Below are positions 6,785-12,467 of a stretch of 13,915 nt of DNA, piece by piece; positions within the stretch are counted from its first letter, which is position 1, and every line of letters starts with the position of its first letter. Made by a program: the position numbers and the translations under genes. Location of the stretch: NCBI GenBank assembly GCA_035532215.1, contig DATKRK010000290.1, forward strand, positions 1 to 13,915, in the 5' to 3' direction. Under the pieces are notes generated by a model. That model was not told the origin of the DNA. It made no database searches and saw nothing but the letters and a program-made list of their open reading frames with translations. This DNA is from JAICIG01 sp035532215. Lineage in GTDB: Bacteria; Planctomycetota; Planctomycetia; Pirellulales; JAICIG01.

Positions 6785-7954
6785 TTGAAAACGCCCGTGA
6801 AAAAAGTTTATCCGAGCGGCCGACAGGACGTTCGGCCGCTTCGGTCTGCGGCGTGCGAGTTGAAATTCGAGGCCAGCGATGGGTTTCAACTCGAATTGCG
6901 GCGGCGAGTCGACGACTATTTCGAAACCACCGGGAAGCGTCGGCGAGACTGCCCCCGGATGTATCTCAAGACCGCGATCACCTTCGCCTGGTTCGCCGCC
7001 TCGTACGCGGGGCTGACGTTCCTGGCCGATACGTGGCAGCAAGCAGCGCTGTTGGCCGTCTCGCTCGGCTTGTCGATGGCGGCGATCGGCTTCAACATCC
7101 AGCACGACGGCGGCCATCAGGCCTATTCCGCTCGCAAGTGGATCAACCGCCTGATGGCGATGAGCCTCGATCTGCTGGGCGGCAGCTCCTACGTCTGGGC
7201 CAAGAAGCACAACCACGTCCACCACAGTTTCTCGAACATCACGGGACACGACGACGACATCAATATCGGCTCCTTCGGGCGGCTATCGCCGCATCAAAGG
7301 CGGCTTGGCTTTCACCGGCTGCAGCACTTTTACTTGTGGGCGCTGTACGGATTCTTGCCGATCAAGTGGCAGCTCTACGACGACTTTCGCGACGTGGCGC
7401 TGGGCCGGGTCGGCGCCCACCGCATGGCCCGGCCCCAAGGCTGGGACTTGGCGCAGTTTCTCGGCGGCAAGTTGATTTTCCTGACGTTGGCGTTCGTCAT
7501 TCCGCTCAGCTTGCACTCGGTCGGCGCCGTGGCGGCCTTCTATTTATTGACGTCGCTCGCCCAAGGCGTGGTGCTCAGCGTGGTGTTTCAGTTGGCGCAT
7601 TGCGTCGAAGAAGCCGATTTCCCGATGCCTTCGCCCGCAAACGGCCGGATCGCCAACTCTTGGGCGGTGCATCAGATCGAAACCACCGTGGACTTCGCCC
7701 AGAACAGCCGGCTTTTATCGTGGCTGATCGGCGGGCTCAACTTCCAAATCGAACATCACCTCTTTCCGCGCATCTGCCACCTGCACTATCCGGCGATCTC
7801 CAAGGTGGTGAAGCAAACGTGCGCCGACTATGGGATCCGTTACGTGGCGCATGAAACGCTGTACGACGGCGTGTCGTCACATTACCGCTGGCTGCGCCGG
7901 ATGGGTAGAGCCAAGGCCGAGCAAGAGCTTCAATCCGCTGCGTCGCAAGCCTGA
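6785..7954 (+). CDS. Membrane fatty acid desaturase (acyl-lipid/acyl-CoA, COG3239 type)
   Basis: A 389-residue membrane di-iron desaturase that introduces a double bond into fatty acyl chains using oxygen and reducing power. The three histidine boxes are present: HDGGH (107-111), HNHVHH (142-147) and QIEHH (321-325), the last with Gln in the first position as in front-end (delta-5/6-like) desaturases. A further H272 precedes CVEEADFP, and NSWAVHQIETTVDFA (291-305) is typical of the COG3239 group. Four main hydrophobic stretches lie near 63-80, 88-104, 227-245 and 247-270. There is no cytochrome b5 domain, so an external electron donor is needed. The start is uncertain: TTG 6785 is used here and GTG 6797 is equally possible. 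The first in-frame ATG (6962) would cut conserved N-terminal sequence. Regiospecificity cannot be told. Confidence 0.9.
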   Translation: MKTPVKKVYPSGRQDVRPLRSAACELKFEASDGFQLELRRRVDDYFETTGKRRRDCPRMYLKTAITFAWFAASYAGLTFLADTWQQAALLAVSLGLSMAAIGFNIQHDGGHQAYSARKWINRLMAMSLDLLGGSSYVWAKKHNHVHHSFSNITGHDDDINIGSFGRLSPHQRRLGFHRLQHFYLWALYGFLPIKWQLYDDFRDVALGRVGAHRMARPQGWDLAQFLGGKLIFLTLAFVIPLSLHSVGAVAAFYLLTSLAQGVVLSVVFQLAHCVEEADFPMPSPANGRIANSWAVHQIETTVDFAQNSRLLSWLIGGLNFQIEHHLFPRICHLHYPAISKVVKQTCADYGIRYVAHETLYDGVSSHYRWLRRMGRAKAEQELQSAASQA

Positions 7955-8008
7955 CAGACGCCTGCCCTGGCCAGCGACGAGAGCTAATCGGGCGCAGGGT
8001 CGCCAAAG

Positions 8009-8473
8009 TCAGCGACAAACGCCGGCATGTGCGCGTTCGAGCAGTTGCCGGATCTGCGGCAGCCAATACAGGTATCGCCAGCGGTGAAAGCCGAGATCGA
8101 GCATCTCTTCGATCGCCGAGTCGGGCGACCAGCCTTCGGCGACCACGCGATAATAAGCGCAAACCACGCCCGTGCGATCGACCCCCTCGCGGCAGTGAAC
8201 CAACATCGGCCGCGGCAACTCCAGCGAATTCATCAACTCGAAAACTTCGACCACCTGCGACAGGCTGGGGGGCTTGAAGGGCGACATCGGCAAGTGCAGT
8301 TGCACCATGCCCAGTTCGTCGGCCAGATGCGCCTCTTTCGGCGCGCGGCGGTTCAACCACTCGTACCAACCCGACTCGAGATTGATGAGTGTCCGAGGAT
8401 TCGGATCGGACGCCAACAGCGTGTCGCGCGTCGGCCGGGGTCCGCGATAAATGTCTTCGGTGAATTTGATCAT
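8009..8473 (-). CDS. Dual-specificity/tyrosine phosphatase-like protein
   Basis: A 154-residue cysteine-based phosphatase of the compact atypical DSP/Siw14-like kind. The signature loop HCREGVDRTG (93-102) gives C94 as nucleophile and R100 as phosphate-binding arginine, and T101 follows. The N-terminus IYRGPRPTRDTLL (8-20) followed by TLINLES (28-34) matches the opening strand arrangement of this family. No signal peptide or membrane segment is seen, so it should be cytoplasmic. Substrates could be phosphotyrosine, phosphoinositide-like or inositol pyrophosphate. The ATG at 8473 has GGAG at a suitable distance. The frame stays open far upstream without a good start. It converges on the desaturase gene with a 54-bp gap and diverges from the envelope operon. 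Confidence 0.87.
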   Translation of the reverse strand: MIKFTEDIYRGPRPTRDTLLASDPNPRTLINLESGWYEWLNRRAPKEAHLADELGMVQLHLPMSPFKPPSLSQVVEVFELMNSLELPRPMLVHCREGVDRTGVVCAYYRVVAEGWSPDSAIEEMLDLGFHRWRYLYWLPQIRQLLERAHAGVCR

Positions 8474-8575
8474 GAGCCGTCTCCGACCGCTCGCGGACCA
8501 TTTGCTCCTGTCGCCGCGTGCGAGCCGCATGGTCGTCGCCGAGCCGGCGCAAGGAGTCGCTCCTCCTCGCAATTC

Positions 8576-8604
8576 ATGATAACAAAGGTCGCCGATGCGC
8601 TCAC
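8576..8604 (-). promoter_or_regulatory. Possible leftward promoter for the phosphatase gene
   Basis: Read on the minus strand: GTGAGC as a weak -35 (8599-8604), a 17-nt spacer and TATCAT as -10 (8576-8581). The -10 hexamer is identical to that of the strong rightward promoter at 8882-8887. Expected transcription would start near 8569, about 95 nt upstream of the phosphatase ATG. Confidence 0.35.
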
Positions 8605-8859
8605 CCCTCTGCATGCGGCGGGGGGCGTCTTCGGTTGCGGCGCAAGCGTCCTGCCGGCTACGCCGCAAGCGCGATGCTTTCGCCACGGCGAGAATCGAAG
8701 CTCTTAACCCTCGCAGACTTCGAACGACGTTGGGGATCGCGACGAGCGGGGCCTCGCCGCGTGATCGAAATGCCGGAGACCAACCAGAACCCCGCGCTCG
8801 GTTTCGCCCGCCGCGGCGCCCCGATTCCGCCCGAAAAAAATTCCGGGAAAAAAAGATGG

Positions 8860-8887
8860 TTGACGTTCGGCGGAAGTAGGCTATCAT
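8860..8887 (+). promoter_or_regulatory. Sigma70-type promoter of the envelope operon
   Basis: TTGACG (-35, 8860-8865) and TATCAT (-10, 8882-8887) each match the consensus at five of six positions and are separated by 16 nt. A-tracts lie just upstream. Transcription would begin near 8894, leaving a leader of about 90 nt before the ATG at 8984. This is the best promoter match in the window and suggests that the genes from 8984 rightward are expressed by the housekeeping sigma factor. Confidence 0.7.
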
Positions 8888-8972
8888 GCGCACGCAAGGC
8901 TTTCTTCACGGTCGTCTACAGGCCAACAGGCCATTCGGTCGCTGCGGAGCGGCAACGTCGCACTTCCTAGGC

Positions 8973-8978
8973 AGGAGG
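8973..8978 (+). promoter_or_regulatory. Strong Shine-Dalgarno AGGAGG before the MauE-like gene
   Basis: AGGAGG ends 5 nt before the ATG at 8984 and fixes that start. Most other genes in this window lack such a strong site. Confidence 0.8.
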
Positions 8979-8983
8979 GTGTT

Positions 8984-10042
8984 ATGCGTTGGCTCGGTCA
9001 GATTGCTTCGGCCACGGCGTTGACGTGCCGTTCGGATCGCGTAGCTTCGGCGCGCGACTGCGAGCGGTCGTTGGAGGTCTACTTGCGGATTGCCGCGCGG
9101 GCGGCGTGGCGGGCCGTCGCCGCGCTGCTGCTCGTGGCGGCTGGGTTGAAATTGGCGCAGCTCTCGCTGTCGACTCGCGGTTTCGCCCGCCCCCCCGGCG
9201 ACGTGCTCACGGACCTTGCCGCAGTCGGCGCCGAGACGCTCACGGCGCTCTGGATGCTGTCGAGGATTCGCCCCGGCTGGTCGAAAATCGCGGCGATCCT
9301 GCTGTTCTCGATTTTCCTGTGCGTCTCGATCACCCGGGGGCTTGCCGGGGCCGAGTCGTGCGGCTGCTTCGGGGCGCTGCGCGTCGATCCTTGGCTGATG
9401 GCTGGCGTCGACGCCGCCGTGCTGGCGCTGCTCTTTTCCGTCAGCGCGCCCGCCGCCGCCCGGCGAGCGAGTGTCGCAACGATCCTCGCATATCTGGGCT
9501 CATCACTGGCGGCCGCCGCCTCGCTTCACGTTGTGATCAGCCGCTCTTCGGAAGATGGCGTCTTGGCGTTGGCTGGCGGCGAAATCGTCGTTCTCACGCC
9601 CGAGGCGTGGCTCGGTAAGTCATTTCCGCTGCTTGCTTTCTTGCCCGACGCGGAGGAGCTCTCGGCGGGGCCGTGGCGGGCCATTTTATATCACAGCGAC
9701 TGTCCCAAATGTCGGGCGCTCATCGCGCAATACGCCGAGCGCCTCGAACCCAATTCCACGGCGAATCAGTCACGGCTTCGCGGGCGCGTCGCGCTGATTG
9801 AAATGCCGCCTTTTTCCGCGCCGCGGGGCCCCGTGGATGGCGCGCCGTTCGTTCATCTCCGTTTGCGCGATTCCGAGCGCTGGGTCGTCGAGACGCCGAC
9901 AGAACTCGATTTAATGGACGGCATTGTCGTAGATGTAAACCCTGCGTCCGGCGCGAGTAACGTGCCTATCGGCGGCGCGGTCCTTCGTCCGCGTGCCGAC
10001 GAGCCGGACTCGCGTTATCGCCAGCTTGTTGCAGTGAGGTAA
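8984..10042 (+). CDS. MauE/DoxX-like redox membrane protein with C-terminal CxxC domain
   Basis: A 352-residue membrane protein with a loosely charged N-terminus, about five hydrophobic segments (roughly 40-60, 78-94, 101-118, 137-155, 164-185) and a soluble region from about 190. ESCGCFGAL (125-132) is the characteristic CGCFG motif of MauE-like proteins, which are needed for disulfide formation in methylamine dehydrogenase and resemble the membrane thiol carriers of the DsbB/VKOR/DoxX kind in role. The soluble part carries LYHSDCPKC (235-243), a CxxC (C240, C243) at the place expected for a thioredoxin-like active site, although the strand-helix pattern around it is degenerate. It heads the five-gene envelope cluster and ends 4 bp before the DUF1573 gene, so it is a good candidate for the thiol oxidant or reductant of the cysteine-rich peptide encoded downstream. 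Confidence 0.78.
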   Translation: MRWLGQIASATALTCRSDRVASARDCERSLEVYLRIAARAAWRAVAALLLVAAGLKLAQLSLSTRGFARPPGDVLTDLAAVGAETLTALWMLSRIRPGWSKIAAILLFSIFLCVSITRGLAGAESCGCFGALRVDPWLMAGVDAAVLALLFSVSAPAAARRASVATILAYLGSSLAAAASLHVVISRSSEDGVLALAGGEIVVLTPEAWLGKSFPLLAFLPDAEELSAGPWRAILYHSDCPKCRALIAQYAERLEPNSTANQSRLRGRVALIEMPPFSAPRGPVDGAPFVHLRLRDSERWVVETPTELDLMDGIVVDVNPASGASNVPIGGAVLRPRADEPDSRYRQLVAVR

Positions 10043-10046
10043 CCCA

Positions 10047-10754
10047 ATGCGCGATTCGCGACACCTACTGTTGGCGTGCGGCGCTACGACGGCGGTTTTC
10101 TTGTTCTCGTGGCTCACCATTCGAGAATACCGCGCCAACGTTCCCAAGCTGGCTTGCGACAAACCGGCGGTTGACCTGGGGCAAATTCGTTGGGGAAAGT
10201 ACGAGGCGGTTTTCACGCTTCGCAATAACGCCCGCCATCCGATGACGCTCACCGGGGTGCGCAAAAGCTGCGATTGCGCCGAGGTCGAGCTATCGCCAGC
10301 TCGGTTAGGGCCTGATGAATCGGCGACGCTTCGATGCACCTGGGACACGACCGGAAAGCGCCGCCAGTCGCGCACCGATCTTATTGTCGGCTACCGCCTT
10401 TCCGAACCCGATGCAGAAGAGAGCGCGTACGTGCTCACGGTCGCCGGAAACGTGACTCCTGACTACGATTGGGATCGCGAGGAGGTCGCGTTTACACGCG
10501 GAAAGAGCGAGATCGCAACGATCCGTTTCAAGCCGGTCGCCGCGGAGTCCGTGCGGCTGATCTCCGCTTATTCCAGCCACGCCGCGTTCGAAGCTGTCGC
10601 CCGCGACAAGACGACGCTTGAGGTCCGCTTTTATCCCGACAAGTGGCGCGACGGGCGAGGGGGGTACTCGGTCGTCGCCAAGCTAGCAAACTCAGCGCTC
10701 TCGACGCGACGATTTCCGATACGCGTTCTCCAAAGCAGGCAGAAACCCGAGTAA
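10047..10754 (+). CDS. Membrane-anchored DUF1573 protein
   Basis: A 235-residue protein with an N-terminal hydrophobic anchor or uncleaved signal (7-24) and an exported beta-rich body. The DUF1573 signature is clear: VDLGQIRWGKYEAVFTLRN (42-60), then GVRKSCDCAEVEL (70-82, usually SCGC in the family), then LGPDESATLRCTWDTTGK (87-104). The fold is an Ig/ASH-like beta sandwich, and a second similar half follows from about 138. No enzymatic role is established. In Bacteroidetes I recall DUF1573 proteins lying beside MauE/TlpA-type redox proteins and small exported peptides, which matches this setting. The ATG at 10047 has GAGGT a few bases upstream, overlapping the previous stop region, so it is translationally linked to the MauE-like gene. 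C75 and C77 could be redox partners. Confidence 0.87.
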   Translation: MRDSRHLLLACGATTAVFLFSWLTIREYRANVPKLACDKPAVDLGQIRWGKYEAVFTLRNNARHPMTLTGVRKSCDCAEVELSPARLGPDESATLRCTWDTTGKRRQSRTDLIVGYRLSEPDAEESAYVLTVAGNVTPDYDWDREEVAFTRGKSEIATIRFKPVAAESVRLISAYSSHAAFEAVARDKTTLEVRFYPDKWRDGRGGYSVVAKLANSALSTRRFPIRVLQSRQKPE

Positions 10755-10769
10755 CTGTGAATCCATACT

Positions 10770-10790
10770 CCACCGCACTGCGGTGGTTTT
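10770..10790 (+). terminator. Terminator-like hairpin between DUF1573 and the Cys-rich peptide gene
   Basis: CCACCGC (10770-10776), loop ACT and GCGGTGG (10780-10786) form a perfect 7-bp GC-rich stem followed at once by TTTT (10787-10790). This fits a short intrinsic terminator or attenuator. Because genes in the same direction follow with little space, partial read-through or an mRNA-processing and stabilising role is equally plausible. Confidence 0.6.
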
Positions 10791-10824
10791 CGTTCACGTA
10801 CTGGTTGCGTGTCCGTCACTTACG

Positions 10825-10831
10825 AAGGAGG
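10825..10831 (+). promoter_or_regulatory. Strong Shine-Dalgarno AAGGAGG before the peptide gene
   Basis: AAGGAGG ends 6 nt before the ATG at 10838. This near-perfect site fixes the start of the small gene within a longer open frame and implies high translation of the peptide relative to its neighbours. Confidence 0.85.
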
Positions 10832-10837
10832 ATCGCC

Positions 10838-11209
10838 ATGTGGTTTCGCCCGACCCGCTGCTTTAAAGCCGTCGCCACTTCGCTCGTGCTTGCCGTGATC
10901 GGCGGCGTCGAGTATACGCTCGCCGACTGTCCAGACCGAGGGGTACAACCCAGCTCGCCATGTATCACGTTACAGTCGGTATGCACCTCGGGCCCCGGTT
11001 GCGCGAGCACGACGCAGCAGAAGGAGAAGTACGGCAATTTCCAGTCGGTGTACTCAGAAGGTTTGTTTACAGCCTTTGCGGCTAAGGCTGACTGCTACAC
11101 CGAATGCTCGTGCTATGTCCCCGACAACGGAGGCTGCCAGCCGACCACTTTTTGCCAAACGTATACGGCGAATACGCTCACGGCGTTGGGCTGCGGGATC
11201 GGGTCGTGA
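10838..11209 (+). CDS. Secreted cysteine-rich small protein, unknown family
   Basis: A 123-residue product I do not recognise. Residues 1-29 form a signal peptide (basic start with RPTR, hydrophobic TSLVLAVIGGV, likely cut after YTLA). The mature part of about 94 residues contains ten cysteines: 31, 42, 49, 55, 86, 90, 92, 100, 106 and 119. They fall in two groups of four (31-55) and six (86-119), separated by a cysteine-free spacer with aromatic residues (56-85). The even number suggests up to five disulfides. It is rich in Thr, Ser and Gly and has few basic residues, so it is not obviously an antimicrobial peptide. It sits between redox/DUF1573 genes and a secreted LolA-like gene, suggesting it is the substrate or structural product of the cluster. 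The start is fixed by the AAGGAGG site. Confidence 0.82.
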   Translation: MWFRPTRCFKAVATSLVLAVIGGVEYTLADCPDRGVQPSSPCITLQSVCTSGPGCASTTQQKEKYGNFQSVYSEGLFTAFAAKADCYTECSCYVPDNGGCQPTTFCQTYTANTLTALGCGIGS

Positions 11210-11288
11210 AATCTCCTATAGGGGCGTTGCAAACAAACGGCTTCGACGCCGCTATGAATTCCACAAAACTGTTCGCCTGGGCGCGGTT

Positions 11289-12437
11289 ATGAAGTTTATG
11301 CAAGCAGCGGCAATCAATAAACGCGCTATCGCTCGACTGCCCGTGTGCGCGTTGTCAGTACATTTACTTGCGCTTACATGTGGCCCATTGAAGGCGGAGC
11401 AATCTGCGGCCGAGATTCAAGAGAAGGCGCTTTCCGCGAGGCGCTCGATCAAAAGCGGCGTCGTCATGCTCGTTTCGCGATACCGTGTCCCAAATGGTTC
11501 CGTGAACGCCACGCGAACCGTCTACTTCGACGGCGCCAAGATTCGGGGCGACACAAGCAAGCCGTACGGCGTGCGTCCGCCCGCGGCGCACGCCGACAAA
11601 CACACGGACGTAAGCTGTTTCGGCTGTTATTCGAACGACATGCACTTTAGCTGTACGGACCGAATGTCCGAGGACGGGGCTCCACTTGCTGCCAGCATCA
11701 CCGACCGCAACCACGTGAACGAAGACGCGGACTATGTCCCCGATCCTCGGTGGATCGGATTCATACCTATCGATAGTTTCGGGATGCGGAACTATCACAT
11801 GGATTACGTTGTTGGCGGCAAGGGGAGCGAGGCGGCGCAAGTCACTCGTGAAAATCTCAATGGCCACGAGTGCCAGCGGCTCGAATTCAAGCGGCCTTGG
11901 GGAAGCACCGCACGCGTGTGGATTGCCCCCGCGGCGAGCTATAGCGTAATGCGCAACGAAGTCGAATTCGACAATGGCGGGGTCCATTACGTTGATAGAG
12001 TTGACGTTGAAGTCGAGAAACACCTCGCATCCGGAATTTGGTTTCCAACCAAGGCGTACTTCGAGCGGCGCGAAACGCGCGCCGGCGCCACCCAAGTAAC
12101 TATGGAGGAAAAGCTGGCTATCGACGTCCGGCAGCTCAACGAGGCCGTCGCGCCTTCGGTCTTCTCGCTTGGCGGCGTCGAGATCTTGAAGCCTGGAACC
12201 AAGATCATGTGGGTCTCCGACCGCCCGGCGCCGGTCGCAGGCGCGCAGCTGCTCGAGTGGAACGGCGAGAAACTCGTCGCTGCGCGCGGTCTAGCGCCGC
12301 GAAGGCCCCCTCAAGGTCGGGTCAACCGCTTGCCGCTTCTTTATTTCAATTGCGCCGTCGTTGCCGCCCTCGTGGCCGCCGTGGCGTTGCACCGACACTA
12401 TCGCGGGCGTGGAGCGGAGGCGCCAAAGTCTATGTAA
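11289..12437 (+). CDS. Secreted LolA/RseB-like protein with C-terminal membrane anchor
   Basis: A 382-residue protein with a signal peptide (1-36, cut likely after PLKA), a beta-rich body and a C-terminal membrane helix (about 348-368) followed by a basic tail. In the body, the pattern RTVYFDGAKIRGD (76-88), LNGHECQRLEF (190-200), ARVWIAPAASYSVMRNEVEF (208-227) and SGIWFPTKAYFERRE (248-262) resembles outer-membrane lipoprotein-sorting/MucB-RseB folds, half-barrels that hold lipidated or hydrophobic clients. The family match is by pattern only. An insert with C110, C113 and C122 (SCFGCYSNDMHFSC) is unusual and echoes the Cys-dense part of the peptide upstream. ATG 11289 is chosen as the first start before the signal peptide; 11298 is an alternative. 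It lies 79 bp after the peptide gene and 30 bp before the next gene. Confidence 0.7.
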   Translation: MKFMQAAAINKRAIARLPVCALSVHLLALTCGPLKAEQSAAEIQEKALSARRSIKSGVVMLVSRYRVPNGSVNATRTVYFDGAKIRGDTSKPYGVRPPAAHADKHTDVSCFGCYSNDMHFSCTDRMSEDGAPLAASITDRNHVNEDADYVPDPRWIGFIPIDSFGMRNYHMDYVVGGKGSEAAQVTRENLNGHECQRLEFKRPWGSTARVWIAPAASYSVMRNEVEFDNGGVHYVDRVDVEVEKHLASGIWFPTKAYFERRETRAGATQVTMEEKLAIDVRQLNEAVAPSVFSLGGVEILKPGTKIMWVSDRPAPVAGAQLLEWNGEKLVAARGLAPRRPPQGRVNRLPLLYFNCAVVAALVAAVALHRHYRGRGAEAPKSM

Positions 12438-12467
12438 TGCGTCCGCGCGGCGCGAACGTGATTCTTG

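Larger units (their letters stand above)
8474..8983. other. Divergent intergenic region, phosphatase / envelope operon
   Basis: This 510-bp stretch has no supportable gene. It holds a good rightward promoter (8860-8887) and a weaker leftward one (8576-8604). It also contains an inverted repeat, TTGCGGCG at 8635-8642 with CGCCGCAA at 8661-8668, and an A-tract pair (8834-8840, 8848-8854) directly upstream of the rightward promoter that might bend DNA or act as an UP-like element. Confidence 0.6.

Noticed and set aside
6742..7854. A 370-codon plus-strand frame overlapping the desaturase
   Set aside because: The desaturase frame contains all three histidine boxes. The alternative frame is Arg/Pro-rich without motifs.
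7955..8008. Possible bidirectional terminator between the convergent desaturase and phosphatase genes
   Set aside because: Only a 5-bp GCGAC/GTCGC pairing with a 20-nt loop is visible, with no T-run on either strand.
8474..8893. Extension of the phosphatase by 140 residues using an upstream start at 8893
   Set aside because: The added sequence is Arg-rich without family similarity, it overlaps the rightward promoter, and the ATG at 8473 has a proper GGAG site and aligns with the usual start of such phosphatases.
10838..11209. The Cys-rich peptide as a bacteriocin or RiPP precursor
   Set aside because: It has a Sec-type signal rather than a double-glycine or other leader, is longer than usual, and there is no radical-SAM, cyclodehydratase, lanthipeptide synthetase or peptidase-containing ABC transporter gene nearby.
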